DNA of 64,000 nucleotides from Aromatoleum diolicum (GTDB lineage: Bacteria; Pseudomonadota; Gammaproteobacteria; Burkholderiales; Rhodocyclaceae). Below are positions 1-8,999 of this stretch, in pieces. Numbering within the stretch: the stretch's first letter is position 1; the number at the start of each line of letters is the position of its first letter. The notes below the pieces were generated by a model. That model searched no databases. It was not told where the DNA came from and was given only the letters and a program-made list of their open reading frames with translations. Where the stretch lies: the NCBI RefSeq assembly GCF_012910955.1, contig NZ_WTVQ01000020.1, positions 31,111 through 95,110 of the forward strand, in the 5' to 3' direction. Both the position numbers and the translations under genes were made by a program.

Positions 1-36
1 TACGTGACGCTCAGGCAGTGGGCGGAGGCGGCGTGA
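1..36 (+). CDS. C-terminal end of an upstream gene (partial)
   Basis: Frame 1 reads eleven codons (YVTLRQWAEAA) and stops at TGA 34-36. The last base of the stop is the first base of the ATG of the next gene (TGATG), an arrangement typical of translational coupling within an operon. Too little is present to name the protein. It could be chance, but the exact TGATG junction makes a real gene end likely. Confidence 0.45.
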   Translation, partial: YVTLRQWAEAA

Positions 37-1292
37 TGCCCACGCCATTCTCGCCCGTGCGCCGCCGCTGGCTCGCTGCCGGCCTCGGCCTCGGCGCGCT
101 GTCCGCGACCGGTGTCGCCGCGATGCTGGGCCGGCCGTGGCTGCTCAATCCCTGCCGTGCTGCGCTGCCGCCGGAACTGGCGCAGCACGATCTGGTGCTG
201 GGCGCCTGGGAAGGACTCGATCCCGCGCAGGTGTGGGACTGCCACGCGCACCTCGCCGGCATCGGCGATGGCGGCAGCGGCGTGAGGATCTCGGAGACGA
301 TGCTGAGCCCGCTCCACCCGCTGCAATATCTGCAGCGCCTGTTCTACCTCAACGCCGGCTGCGCGCACGAGGCGCCGGGGCGCGTGGACCAGAGCTACGT
401 CGAACGCCTGCACAACCTGATGGAAGGCATGGCGCCGGGCTTCAAGCTGATGCTGTTCGCCTTCGATCACGCGCATGACGAGGCCGGCCGCGCGCAGCCC
501 GAGCGCTCTGCCTTCTTTGTTCCGAACGCCTATGCGCGCGACGTTGTTCGGGCCGCGCCGCAGTGGTTCGAATGGGTGTGCTCGGTCCATCCGTACCGGC
601 CCGATGCCGTCGCGGCGCTCGAAGCGGCCGTCGCCGACGGCGCGCGTGCGGTGAAATGGCTGCCGCCGGCGATGGGCATCGATCCCGCCTCGCCCGCCTG
701 CGACCGCTTCTACGCGGCGCTGGTGCGCCTCGACCTGCCGCTGATCACCCACGTCGGCGAGGAGCAGGCGGTCGCCGGCGCGGGTCACCCAGGGTGGGGC
801 AATCCCCTGCGCCTGCGGCGTGCGCTCGAGCATGGCGTGCGCGTCGTGATGGCCCATTGTGCGAGCATCGGCGAAGATATCGACCTCGATCGCGGCGAGA
901 ACGGGCCGCGCGTGGCGAGCTTCGAACTCTTCGCCCGCATGATGGCCGAGCCGCGCCACGCGCCGCGGCTGTTCGGCGACATCTCGGCGATCATCCAGCG
1001 CAACCGCAAACTTGCCGTGCTGCGTGCAATCGTCGAACGCGAGGAATGGCACCCGCGCCTGCTGTTCGGCACCGACTACCCCCTGCCGGGCATCGTGCCC
1101 CTGGTGTCGCCGGCGCTGCTCGCCAGCGAGGGCATGCTCGATGCCGCCGCGGTACCGGTGCTTGAAGCGATTCGCGAGCACAATCCGCTGCTGTTCGCCC
1201 TGGTGCTCAAGCGCCACCTGCGCAGCCGCGGCAAGCGACTGGCGCCACAGATTTTCGAAACCCGACGTTTTTTCTCCCGGACCCCGACATGA
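36..1292 (+). CDS. Amidohydrolase-family (metal-dependent hydrolase) protein
   Basis: A 418-residue protein of the amidohydrolase-2 type (TIM-barrel, metal-dependent). Metal-site motifs are visible in the usual order: a DCHAH motif near residue 70, K207 in AVKW, H239 in THVGEE, H274 in MAHC and D347 in FGTDYP. The N-terminus has an arginine cluster (RRRW) followed by an alanine/glycine-rich hydrophobic stretch, so it is exported or membrane-anchored, possibly by Tat. ATG at 36 is preferred over GTG at 18 because it overlaps the preceding stop as TGATG. Its end overlaps the next gene by four bases (ATGA). The substrate is unknown; family members hydrolyse or decarboxylate varied compounds. Confidence 0.85.
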   Translation: MPTPFSPVRRRWLAAGLGLGALSATGVAAMLGRPWLLNPCRAALPPELAQHDLVLGAWEGLDPAQVWDCHAHLAGIGDGGSGVRISETMLSPLHPLQYLQRLFYLNAGCAHEAPGRVDQSYVERLHNLMEGMAPGFKLMLFAFDHAHDEAGRAQPERSAFFVPNAYARDVVRAAPQWFEWVCSVHPYRPDAVAALEAAVADGARAVKWLPPAMGIDPASPACDRFYAALVRLDLPLITHVGEEQAVAGAGHPGWGNPLRLRRALEHGVRVVMAHCASIGEDIDLDRGENGPRVASFELFARMMAEPRHAPRLFGDISAIIQRNRKLAVLRAIVEREEWHPRLLFGTDYPLPGIVPLVSPALLASEGMLDAAAVPVLEAIREHNPLLFALVLKRHLRSRGKRLAPQIFETRRFFSRTPT

Positions 1293-3169
1293 GTTCCCAA
1301 TTCAAGCTGATGGGCGAGCGGCGCTTCCTGCCCTTCTTTCTGACCCAGTTCCTCGGCGCCTTCAATGACAACCTGTACAAGAACGCGCTGGTGGTGCTGC
1401 TCACCTTCCAGGCCGCGCGCTACACCACGCTGTCGCCGGGCGTGCTGGTGAATCTCGCCGCGGGCCTGTTCATCCTGCCGTTCTTCCTGTTCTCGGCGAC
1501 CTCCGGGCAGCTGGCGGACAAGTTCGAGAAGACACGCCTGATCCGCTTCGTGAAGCTGTTCGAAATCGCCGTCATGGCGCTCGCGGCCGTCGCGTTCGCG
1601 CTCGATTCGCTGACGCTGCTGTTCGCCGCGTTGTTCCTGATGGGCGTGCATTCGACGATCTTCGGCCCGGTGAAGTACGCGGTGCTGCCGGTGTACCTGC
1701 GCGAGGAGGAACTCGTCGGCGGCAATGCGCTGGTCGAATCCGGCACCTTCATCGCGATCCTGCTCGGCACGATCGCCGGCGGCGTGACGATCGCGCTGCC
1801 CGGTGGCGCCGCGTGGCTGTCGGCCGCGGTGCTGGCGGTCGCGGTGCTGGGCTACCTGACGAGCCGCGCGATTCCCGCGGCGCCGGCGGCCGACCCGAAC
1901 CTCCGGATCAATTGGAACCCGCTCACCGAGACCTGGCGAAACATCGGCTTCACGCGCGGCAACCGCACCGTGTTCCTGTCGATCCTCGGCATTTCGTGGT
2001 TCTGGTTCTACGGCGCGCTGTTCCTGTCGCAGTTCCCCGGCTACGCCAAGGACGTGCTGGGCGGCGACGAGCACGCGGTGACGCTGCTGCTGGCGCTGTT
2101 CTCGGTGGGCATCGGTACCGGCTCGCTGCTGTGCGAGCGGCTCTCCGGCAAGCACGTCGAGATCGGTCTGGTGCCCTTCGGCTCGATCGGCCTGACCCTG
2201 TTCGCCCTCGACCTGTGGTGGGCGAGCCCCGTCGCGATCCACACCGGCGACCCATTGCCGCTTGCGGCGGTGCTGATGAACCCGCTGAGCTGGCGCGCAT
2301 TGTTCGACCTCGTGATGATCGGCCTGTTCGGCGGCTTCTTCATCGTGCCGCTGTATGCGCTGGTACAGTCGCGTTCCGAACCGGCGCACCGCTCGCGCAT
2401 CATCGCCGGCAACAACATCCTCAACGCGCTGTTCATGGTCGTCGCGGCCGGCATGGGCGCGGGACTGCTCGCCGCCGGCATGACGATCCCGCAGCTGATC
2501 CTGATCACCGCGCTGCTCAACGCCGCCGTGGCGCTCTACATCTACACCCTGGTGCCGGAATTCCTGCTGCGCTTCATCGTCTGGCTGCTCGTGCACACCG
2601 TGTATCGCCTGCGCGTCGAAGGCATCGAGCACGTGCCGGAGGAGGGGCCCGCGCTGCTGGTGGCGAACCACGTCAGCTTTGTCGACGCGTTGATCATCAC
2701 GGCCGCGTCGCGCCGTCCGATCCGCTTCGTCATGGATCATCAGATCTTCCGCTGGCCGCTGCTGTCCTTCGTGTTTCGTTCCAGCCGCGCGATCCCGATC
2801 GCCTCGGCGAAGGAGGATGCGGCAATGATGGAGCGCGCCTTCGAGGAGGTCGCCCGGGCGCTGGAAGCCGGCGAACTGGTGGGCCTGTTCCCGGAAGGCA
2901 AGATTACCGCCGACGGCGAGATTCAGCCCTTCCGTCCGGGCATCCGCCGCATCGTCGAGCGCACGCCGGTGCCGGTGGTGCCGCTGGCCTTGCGCGGCCT
3001 GTGGGGCAGCACTTTCAGCCGCAAGGATGGCCCGGCCTTCAGCCGCCCGTTCCGCCGCGGCCTGTTCAGCCGCATCGAGCTGGTCGGCGGCACGCCATTC
3101 CCGCCCGATGCGGCGACGCCCGAAAGCCTGCACTCGGCGGTGGCGGGACTGCGCGGGGAAGTGCGTTAG
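1289..3169 (+). CDS. MFS transporter fused to 1-acylglycerol-3-phosphate acyltransferase (LplT-Aas type)
   Basis: 626 residues. The first 410 or so form a multi-helix MFS carrier beginning with a short LplT-like N-terminus (QFLGAFNDNLYKNA). The rest is a PlsC domain with the acyltransferase HX4D motif (NHVSFVD, about residues 460-466) and the FPEG motif near 533. Known proteins of this layout flip lysophospholipid across the inner membrane and re-acylate it. Unlike E. coli Aas, no acyl-ACP synthetase domain follows; the protein ends just after PlsC. It overlaps the upstream amidohydrolase (ATGA) and converges on the next gene with a four-base overlap of stop codons. Confidence 0.88.
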   Translation: MSSQFKLMGERRFLPFFLTQFLGAFNDNLYKNALVVLLTFQAARYTTLSPGVLVNLAAGLFILPFFLFSATSGQLADKFEKTRLIRFVKLFEIAVMALAAVAFALDSLTLLFAALFLMGVHSTIFGPVKYAVLPVYLREEELVGGNALVESGTFIAILLGTIAGGVTIALPGGAAWLSAAVLAVAVLGYLTSRAIPAAPAADPNLRINWNPLTETWRNIGFTRGNRTVFLSILGISWFWFYGALFLSQFPGYAKDVLGGDEHAVTLLLALFSVGIGTGSLLCERLSGKHVEIGLVPFGSIGLTLFALDLWWASPVAIHTGDPLPLAAVLMNPLSWRALFDLVMIGLFGGFFIVPLYALVQSRSEPAHRSRIIAGNNILNALFMVVAAGMGAGLLAAGMTIPQLILITALLNAAVALYIYTLVPEFLLRFIVWLLVHTVYRLRVEGIEHVPEEGPALLVANHVSFVDALIITAASRRPIRFVMDHQIFRWPLLSFVFRSSRAIPIASAKEDAAMMERAFEEVARALEAGELVGLFPEGKITADGEIQPFRPGIRRIVERTPVPVVPLALRGLWGSTFSRKDGPAFSRPFRRGLFSRIELVGGTPFPPDAATPESLHSAVAGLRGEVR

Positions 3170-4044
3170 TCGCGCCGCAGGAAGGCTTCGAGCGCCGCGG
3201 CGACCTGCTCCGGCTGGTCGTGCTGCAGGTTGTGGCCGGAGTCGGTGACGGTCACGCGCTGCAAGTTCGCGAAGCACGCCAGCCGCCGTTCGATCTCGTC
3301 GGGCGTTTCGCCGAACCGCTTCAGCACGTAGCCCTGGTCCGACAGCAGCAGCAGCACCGGCGCCTCGATCGCCCGCCACGCCTCCAGCGCATCGTCGGAC
3401 TGGTAACGGACCGGCGACGCCACCCTGTGCCAGGGGTCTCCGCCCATCGTGACCTGCCCGTCGGGCAGCGTGCGCGAGACCGTGTGCGCGAGGAAGGCTG
3501 CGCGTTCCGCCGTCAGGCGCGGATTGACCTGCAGCAGGCGGCGTGCGAACGCGTCGTGATCGGGATAGTTTCGCTGCGGCGGATCGCTTTGCAGGCTGTC
3601 GAGCCAGCGCGTGATGTGTCCGGGCGCTTCGTGCGGCCGGGTCGTCGTCAGGCCGAGAAAATCCATCATCACCAGCTGCGCGACCCGCGCGGGCCGCACG
3701 CCCGCGTAAGCGCTCGAGATGCCCGCGCCCATGCTGTGTCCGACGAGGCGCGCGGGGCGATCCGGCGAATAATGGGCGAGCAGTGCGTCGAGGTCGCCGT
3801 AGTAATCGGGATACCAGTACGGTCGCCGCAGCCACTCGCTCTCACCATAGCCGCGCCAGTCCGGCGCGATCACATGCCAGTCCTGCTTCAGCGCGTCGAC
3901 GACGAACTGGAAGGTCGCCGACGTATCCATCCAGCCATGCAGGAAGAACACCACGGGGGCGTCCGGCGTGCCCCAGTGGCGGACGTTGTAGCGCAGCCCG
4001 CGGATGTCGAGCTGTTCGCAGCGGGAGTCGAGAAAGGCGTTCAT
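3166..4044 (-). CDS. Alpha/beta hydrolase
   Basis: 292 residues with the alpha/beta-hydrolase fold signature. The oxyanion region is HGWMD near residue 36, the nucleophile elbow is GHSMGAG with Ser104, and a histidine in DSGHNLQHD near the C-terminus completes the triad. No signal peptide is seen, so it is probably cytoplasmic. The substrate cannot be deduced. Its stop codon overlaps that of the convergent MFS-acyltransferase gene. Confidence 0.85.
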   Translation of the reverse strand: MNAFLDSRCEQLDIRGLRYNVRHWGTPDAPVVFFLHGWMDTSATFQFVVDALKQDWHVIAPDWRGYGESEWLRRPYWYPDYYGDLDALLAHYSPDRPARLVGHSMGAGISSAYAGVRPARVAQLVMMDFLGLTTTRPHEAPGHITRWLDSLQSDPPQRNYPDHDAFARRLLQVNPRLTAERAAFLAHTVSRTLPDGQVTMGGDPWHRVASPVRYQSDDALEAWRAIEAPVLLLLSDQGYVLKRFGETPDEIERRLACFANLQRVTVTDSGHNLQHDQPEQVAAALEAFLRRD

Positions 4045-4102
4045 GCACGCGATGATAGCAATCCCCGGCGCCCTTGCGACGGCGCCGGTCTCATCGCGCC
4101 GA

Positions 4103-5221
4103 TCACGCCGCCGTGATCTCCCGCGCTGTCAGCGTGTAGCGGAATTTCGCCGGGTCGAGGCTGTCGAACCGCCCGTCGCGGTTTTCGCCCTGCGGGTACA
4201 TCAGGTAGGGTACTTCCGGCCCGTCGCTGCCGGGCAGGCGGAGGTCGTGGCCGACGTTGTACGCCACCCAGTTCATTTCCCAGGCGCCGAACAGCACCTG
4301 ACGCGCCGCGGCGACCTTTGGGTCGAGCATCGACAACTGGCCCGGCGGTTCCTCGAGCGCGACCTTGCGCACGTCAGCGGGGTCCACGGGCACCCAGCCG
4401 AAGCGTTCCAGCCACACTTCGGCGCGGCAGTGCTGCGCCTTCGACACGTCGCCGCTCTTGCCCAGGCTCTTGTAGCCATAGCGCGAATCCGCGACACGTA
4501 CGCCATACACGTCGCGCGCCGGCACGCCCACCGAACGTGCCAGGCCCACATACAGCGCGTTGAGGTCGGCACATTTGCCCGACAGGTCGCCGGTTTCCAG
4601 CATCGTGCGGATGTCGCCGAGCCCGCAGCCGCGGGTCTTGGGGTTGCGGAACGTGTTGGCGACGATCCATTCGTAAATCGCACGTGCCTTGTCCACGTCC
4701 GATGTGGCACCGCGCACGATCTCGCTGGCGGTGTCGCGCACGATGCCGTCGGTCGGCAGCAGCACCGTGGCACGGGTGTACAGCGTGCGTTCATCCGCCG
4801 CCAGCTGACGCACCGGTCCGGGGCGTGACAGGTCCACCGCGCGGTCGCGCGTGGCGAAGCGGCTGACCACTTCGACTACCGGCGCGGCCGTGCCGGCGGC
4901 CCATTCGGCGGACAGCATCGACGCGCCGTACACCGGGTCGGTCAGCACGCGCATCTGCTGCGCATTGCCCTGCCACTGATTGCCCATCGGGCGAATCCAC
5001 TCGGCGTCGCTCACGGACGGCAGTGGCACCCACACGCGGGTGATGCCATCCGTGGCGGACGGTTCGATGCGGCTGCTCAGCTCGAACACGCGCCAGCCGT
5101 TGTCCGGCGTCGGCGCGAACGCGGGCTGGTGGACGGGGTCGGGCGTTGCGGCGCGGCTCCACGCGGGCAGCGTGAGGCCGGCGGCGATGGCGGAGGTCTT
5201 GAGGAAGTCTCGGCGGTTCAT
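4103..5221 (-). CDS. Transglutaminase-like domain protein, Tat-exported
   Basis: 372 residues. The N-terminus has a Tat-type signal (NRRDFLKTSAIAAG, then an alanine-rich core). The transglutaminase/protease-like core carries the Cys-His-Asp triad: C217 in SGKCADLN, H264 in QHCRAEVW and D280 in WVPVDPAD. The start was chosen at the codon opening the twin-arginine signal; the reading frame stays open upstream but there overlaps the TlpA gene. It lies 22 bases downstream of the thioredoxin gene, so the two are probably co-transcribed. The periplasmic role is unknown; the family includes proteases and amide hydrolases. Confidence 0.85.
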   Translation of the reverse strand: MNRRDFLKTSAIAAGLTLPAWSRAATPDPVHQPAFAPTPDNGWRVFELSSRIEPSATDGITRVWVPLPSVSDAEWIRPMGNQWQGNAQQMRVLTDPVYGASMLSAEWAAGTAAPVVEVVSRFATRDRAVDLSRPGPVRQLAADERTLYTRATVLLPTDGIVRDTASEIVRGATSDVDKARAIYEWIVANTFRNPKTRGCGLGDIRTMLETGDLSGKCADLNALYVGLARSVGVPARDVYGVRVADSRYGYKSLGKSGDVSKAQHCRAEVWLERFGWVPVDPADVRKVALEEPPGQLSMLDPKVAAARQVLFGAWEMNWVAYNVGHDLRLPGSDGPEVPYLMYPQGENRDGRFDSLDPAKFRYTLTAREITAA

Positions 5222-5243
5222 GGTCGGGTTTCCGGAATCGGTT

Positions 5244-5798
5244 TCAGGCTTGTGTCGGCCGTTTGGCCGCGAAGGCGCGGAGATGCGCGCGCACGCTGTC
5301 ATGGTGCCAGTCGAGTTCGCCGCGCACGCGCAGTTGCGGCTGGTGGGCGGCGTCGAGCAGCAAGGTGGTGGGCAGGTAGCTGACGTCCCAGGCGCGGGCG
5401 ATGACCTGCTCCGGGTCGGCGACCACGGTCGGTTCGAGCAGGTGCTCGTCGAAGAAGCGGCGCACGTCGTCGGCACGGTCGGCGACCGCAACGGTCACCA
5501 GCGCGATGCCGGGTTCGGCTTCGTCGAGGCTGACCAGCGCGGGCATCTCGATGCGGCAGGGCTCGCACCAGCTTGCCCAGAAATTCACCAGCACCGCCCG
5601 CCCGCGCAGCGGTTCGAGCGCGCGCCGCAAGGCTGCGGGAGGCAGGGCCGCGAGCTTGAATGGCTCGAAACGTGCACTCGGTGAGGTGGTCCGTGTCGAG
5701 CCGGGCACGGACAGGGCGGGCGGCGCGAACGCTGCCGCAACGAGGCCTCCCATCGAGGCGAGCACGCGCCTTCGCATGGCGCGACGCTGGTGGGACAT
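5244..5798 (-). CDS. TlpA/ResA-family thioredoxin-like protein
   Basis: 184 residues: an N-terminal basic and hydrophobic export signal (RRRVLASMGG), then a thioredoxin fold with WCEPC (C78 and C81) and a cis-proline region (SYLPTTLLLD). Such proteins reduce periplasmic disulfides, often during cytochrome c maturation. ATG at 5798 has a GGGAA-like ribosome site about 8 bases upstream; ATG at 5777 is an alternative. It is first in a likely two-gene unit with the transglutaminase-like gene. A structured 5' region lies upstream. Confidence 0.85.
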   Translation of the reverse strand: MSHQRRAMRRRVLASMGGLVAAAFAPPALSVPGSTRTTSPSARFEPFKLAALPPAALRRALEPLRGRAVLVNFWASWCEPCRIEMPALVSLDEAEPGIALVTVAVADRADDVRRFFDEHLLEPTVVADPEQVIARAWDVSYLPTTLLLDAAHQPQLRVRGELDWHHDSVRAHLRAFAAKRPTQA

Positions 5799-5893
5799 GA
5801 CAATGTTTCCCGATTCCGTTACGGGAAGTTCCGGAGCGCTTGCCGTGCGGCGGCATGACCGCGGGGCACGGCTCTCCAGCACTTCCCTAGCCA

Positions 5894-6043
5894 CCCCGGT
5901 GCGGAAGCCGCCGGGGTTTAATCGGGGAGCGCCGTGGCGCCCCCGTCGGTACATCAAGTGCGGTACACAGACCGCGGGGCCGGGCGGCCGATACGCCGAT
6001 CGGCCCGATTTTCCCGGGGACCGCCGATTCGCATCGGCGGTCC
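5894..6043. other. Tandem hairpin array in intergenic region 5799-6271
   Basis: The 473-base gap between the divergent TlpA and lipoprotein genes contains no convincing gene. It holds five consecutive inverted repeats: 5894-5916 (CCCCGG/CCGGGG), 5924-5944 (GGGG-A-GCGCC/GGCGC-CCCC), 5960-5975 (GCGGT/ACCGC), 5986-6005 (GGCCGAT/ATCGGCC) and 6018-6043 (11-bp perfect stem, loop TCGC). A sixth pairing (GCCGTGC/GCACGGC) lies near 5838-5872 on the TlpA side. It could be a structured leader, a small RNA or a cluster of regulator sites. None matches a riboswitch class I can recognise by eye. Confidence 0.5.
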
Positions 6044-6213
6044 TTCGTCCGCCGGCAGGCTGTTGCCTGCTGCGCCGGACTATGCGCATTATCCCAGCTT
6101 GCGCCGTTTTGCAGAAACAGTAATGGCGACCGCGGGTAAGGGGTTGGCGGCGGTTTGCGGGTCCTGTTACAAATCGCACCGCCGGGTATCCGCATGGGAT
6201 TGTTTTTGCGGTG

Positions 6214-6222
6214 TGATAAAAT
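6214..6222 (+). promoter_or_regulatory. Extended -10 promoter candidate for the lipoprotein gene
   Basis: TGATAAAAT gives an extended -10 (TG-N-TAAAAT, five of six matches to TATAAT) in a locally AT-rich patch about 50 bases upstream of the GTG start. No good -35 hexamer is seen at 17 bases, which is acceptable for an extended -10 promoter. Confidence 0.45.
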
Positions 6223-6271
6223 TAACGTTTAGGCATGGCCACTTGGCACTGCCATTTTGCGGAGAATTCCT

Positions 6272-6967
6272 GTGAATCGTTGGTTGTTGCTTGCTGTGGC
6301 CGCATCGGTCGGCCTGTCCGCCTGTTCCAAGAAAGAAGAGACCGCTGCGCCCGCCGCTGTGGCACCGGCACCGGTAGCTCCCGCCGCCGCGCCGACGGTG
6401 TCCGCCGCAACGCCGAATTCCGGCAAGGTCATCGAGTTGCTGCAGGGCGGTGGCTACACATATGCGGAAGTCGAAACCGGCAACGGCGAGAAGGTGTGGC
6501 TGGCCGGTGGGCAGATTGACATCAAGGTAGGCGATGCCGTGCAGTGGGGCGACGCCGCGGTGATGACGAATTTCGCTTCCAAGTCGCTGGGTCGCAGCTT
6601 CGACCGTATCCTGTTCGTGAATGCCTGGGGCCCGGTCGGTGCCGCCATCACCGGCGTCGCGCCGCACGGCACGGCGCCGATGGGTCAGCAAGCGCCGATG
6701 CCGACGCCGCAAGCCGCGCAGCCGGCACAGACCGCTCCGGCCAACGTCGGCGAGGTCAAGAGCGTCATCAGTGGCGGCGGTTATACCTACCTGGAAGTGC
6801 TCAAGGGCGACAAGACCGTGTGGGTCGCCGCGCCGGAAACCGCAGCCAAGGCCGGCGATACGGTGAGCTGGAGCGACGGCATGGTGATGACCAACTTCAC
6901 CAGCAGCTCGCTGAACCGCAAGTTCGATGAAATCATCTTTGCCAGCGCGGTGAAGATCGGCAAGTAA
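6272..6967 (+). CDS. Lipoprotein with two tandem NrfJ-like repeats
   Basis: 231 residues. GTG at 6272 is chosen because GGAG lies seven bases upstream and the product then begins with a compact lipoprotein signal ending LSAC (lipid Cys18). After an Ala/Pro-rich linker come two copies of one domain, about residues 51-118 and 160-231. Both share GGGYTY, a VW strand, GD, W and a VMTNF(A/T)S motif. The domain resembles small NrfJ-type proteins found beside multihaem nitrite reductase genes, but I am not certain of the family. A strong terminator follows, so it is probably monocistronic. Confidence 0.75.
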   Translation: MNRWLLLAVAASVGLSACSKKEETAAPAAVAPAPVAPAAAPTVSAATPNSGKVIELLQGGGYTYAEVETGNGEKVWLAGGQIDIKVGDAVQWGDAAVMTNFASKSLGRSFDRILFVNAWGPVGAAITGVAPHGTAPMGQQAPMPTPQAAQPAQTAPANVGEVKSVISGGGYTYLEVLKGDKTVWVAAPETAAKAGDTVSWSDGMVMTNFTSSSLNRKFDEIIFASAVKIGK

Positions 6968-7021
6968 GCGCACGCGCGGCGCCGGCGGCTTTGCTGCCGC
7001 GTCCGCCGACCCGGTGTTTCC

Positions 7022-7055
7022 GCAAGGGGCCGTGCCTGCACGGCCCCTTGCTTTT
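7022..7055 (+). terminator. Rho-independent terminator after the lipoprotein gene
   Basis: A near-perfect GC-rich stem (GCAAGGGGCCGTGC at 7022-7035 pairing with 7038-7051) is followed by TTTT at 7052-7055. It begins 54 bases after the lipoprotein stop codon. Confidence 0.85.
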
Positions 7056-7099
7056 CGCCCCTCCTATGCGCCGCGCCGATGCCGCCGCCAGCGCCGCGC

Positions 7100-7588
7100 T
7101 CAGCGCACCGGAATCGGGATGGCGCGGTCGACCGGTACCGCGGTGACGCTGTTCTGCGGGCTGCCTTCGATGATCTTGTCCGAGTAGGTCAGATAGACCA
7201 GCACGTTGCGTTTGGCGTCCACCATGCGCACCACCTGCAGGCGCTTGAACAGCACCGACAGGCGTTCGGAGAACACTTCCTGCTTCAGCGGCAAGGGCTC
7301 GCGAATCTTGATCGGTCCGACCTGACGGCACGCAATCGAGGCTTCGGACAGGTCTTCGGCGAGGCCGACGGCGCCCGACAGCCCGCCGGTCTTGGCGCGC
7401 GATACGTAGCAGGTCACCCCCTCCACGCGCGGATCGTCGTAGGCTTCAACCACTACCTTGTGATTGGGGCCGATCAGCTTCCACACGGTGGATACGTCGC
7501 CGATCGTTTCGGCATGTGCCGTGCCGATGGCGCACAGGGCGCCGCTCAAGGCGAATGCCGCAAGGTGCCGCGGGGCTGCAAGGGTCAT
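7100..7588 (-). CDS. creA: CreA family protein
   Basis: 162 residues with an N-terminal signal peptide ending near THAETIG. It has the CreA core: [16 protein letters not shown], a central SIACRQVGP segment and a C-terminal VYLTYSDK(I/L)IEGSP-type stretch. CreA is a conserved periplasmic protein of unknown biochemical role. It lies 22 bases downstream of arfB on the same strand. Confidence 0.9.
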   Translation of the reverse strand: MTLAAPRHLAAFALSGALCAIGTAHAETIGDVSTVWKLIGPNHKVVVEAYDDPRVEGVTCYVSRAKTGGLSGAVGLAEDLSEASIACRQVGPIKIREPLPLKQEVFSERLSVLFKRLQVVRMVDAKRNVLVYLTYSDKIIEGSPQNSVTAVPVDRAIPIPVR

Positions 7589-7610
7589 GCTGGCCGGATC
7601 TCCGTGATCG

Positions 7611-8036
7611 TCATTGGTCGTGATGGGTGCGTCCGCTGCGGGTGCGCTTGCGTTCGCTCTGGGTGCGTTTGCTGTCGAGTCGGCGCCTGACCGAGGCTTT
7701 GGTCGGCTTGGTGGCGATGCGCGGCGTCGGTGCCTCGTGGGCTCGCTGGATCAGCGCGGCAAGGCGTGCACGCGCATCGGCGCGATTGCGTTCCTGGGTG
7801 CGAAAGCGCTGTGCGCTGATCACGATGACGCCATCCGAGGTGGCGCGCCGCCCCGCCAGGCGGATCAGTCTTTCACGCACCGCGTCGTTCAGCGAGGGAG
7901 AATGCGCGGCATCGAAGCGCAGTTCGACCGCGGTGGATACCTTGTTGACGTTTTGGCCGCCCGGTCCGGAGGCGCGGACGAAGCGCTCTTCAAGCTCTTC
8001 TTCGGGAAGAACCGGCAGGGGCGGCAATGCTGACAT
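7611..8036 (-). CDS. arfB: Peptidyl-tRNA hydrolase ArfB (ribosome rescue)
   Basis: 141 residues with a class I release-factor domain carrying the GGQ tripeptide ([17 protein letters not shown] at 26-28). A strongly basic C-terminal tail ([15 protein letters not shown]) enters the mRNA channel of stalled ribosomes in ArfB/YaeJ. It lacks the codon-recognition domains of RF1/RF2, as expected for ArfB. ATG at 8036 gives the usual family N-terminus; the frame remains open upstream without support. Confidence 0.92.
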   Translation of the reverse strand: MSALPPLPVLPEEELEERFVRASGPGGQNVNKVSTAVELRFDAAHSPSLNDAVRERLIRLAGRRATSDGVIVISAQRFRTQERNRADARARLAALIQRAHEAPTPRIATKPTKASVRRRLDSKRTQSERKRTRSGRTHHDQ

Positions 8037-8271
8037 GACCGCAGTATAGACCGGCCGCCGGCATGTGGTCCGACGTGCATGCAAGGTGGCATTTTCGGTG
8101 GCTTCGCGCCGACGAACGGGGCAGAATCGCGCGGAGCACGCGGGTTCATGTTCCGGCGTGCGGCGATTGCGGTCCCTTGGGGCGTCGCGTGCCGGGCGAT
8201 CCGGTGGGCGTCGCGAATCTGGTGCCGAAATTGCCTTCGAGGCTTCGGCGAATGTCTGGACGTGTAATCCG

Positions 8272-8928
8272 ATGACGGGAAAACGATTCTTGCTCAGTCT
8301 GGTCGGGCTGTGCATGGCATTGATGGCGGGGGAGGGCGGAGATGCCGTCGCTGCCCTGAAGGCGGTCGAGGTGCCGTCTGCGGATGAGCCGCCACCTGCG
8401 CCGCAGCCTCAGTCACAGCCTGCCCACGCGGCAGAGCCGACGAGCGCGCGCGATGAATTCTACGATCCCAGCAACCCCGCCTTTGATCGCCTGCAGCGGG
8501 CGGGCGAGGCGCTCGACGGCATGCCGTTGGACCGCGACGGCAAGGTCGACTGGATGACCGCGCTGCGTCGCCAGACGATCGCACCGCGCCAGCGCCTCGA
8601 CGGCAAGGATCGCCCGCCGCCGCTGGATCTCGACATCATCATGCGCAACACGCGCCTGATGCCGAACGTGCGTTTTCCGCATCGCGCACACACCGAATGG
8701 CTCGATTGCAGCAACTGCCATCCATCACCGTTTGCAGAAAAGGCCGGCAGCACGCAAATCCGCATGGAAGACATATTCCGCGGGCAATTCTGCGGCAAGT
8801 GTCACGATCGGGTCGCCTTCATCACGCATCGCAACTGCTACCGCTGCCACAGCGTGAATCCCGACGGCACGCCGGCGCTGCCGCCGTCGGTATTGCCCGT
8901 GCATCCGGCCGCCCCGATCGCGCGCTGA
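8272..8928 (+). CDS. Triheme cytochrome c (c7/c3-like)
   Basis: 218 residues: an N-terminal export signal, a Pro/Ala-rich linker, then three CXXCH haem motifs (CSNCH 146-150, CGKCH 174-178, CYRCH 189-193). Upstream histidines in FPHRAHTEWL could be distal ligands. It is closely related in layout and motifs (TEWLDCSNCHP) to the triheme protein at 56189-56854, with which it forms a family inside this window. It stands alone here, far from that cluster. The ribosome site before ATG 8272 is weak, so the start is moderately certain. Confidence 0.85.
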   Translation: MTGKRFLLSLVGLCMALMAGEGGDAVAALKAVEVPSADEPPPAPQPQSQPAHAAEPTSARDEFYDPSNPAFDRLQRAGEALDGMPLDRDGKVDWMTALRRQTIAPRQRLDGKDRPPPLDLDIIMRNTRLMPNVRFPHRAHTEWLDCSNCHPSPFAEKAGSTQIRMEDIFRGQFCGKCHDRVAFITHRNCYRCHSVNPDGTPALPPSVLPVHPAAPIAR

Positions 8929-8999
8929 CCGCATCGCCGGCCGCATCGCCGGCCGGGAATTCGGGCACGGCCGGGCGCGCGGCGTCATCCATTTGGCGA

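Noticed and set aside
1076..3835. Long minus-strand open frame (919 codons) opposite the MFS-acyltransferase gene
   Set aside because: Composition is Arg/Gln/His-rich low complexity without domains; it is the antisense shadow of a well-supported gene in high-GC DNA.
5894..5944. Cobalamin-type riboswitch on the plus strand
   Set aside because: TTTAATCGGGGA vaguely resembles the conserved core, but the other conserved boxes are missing and the downstream gene is not a cobalamin gene.
8929..8965. Direct repeat CCGCATCGCCGG twice after the triheme gene at 8272
   Set aside because: Two copies of a short GC-rich repeat in a 71-base gap; probably slippage with no clear function.
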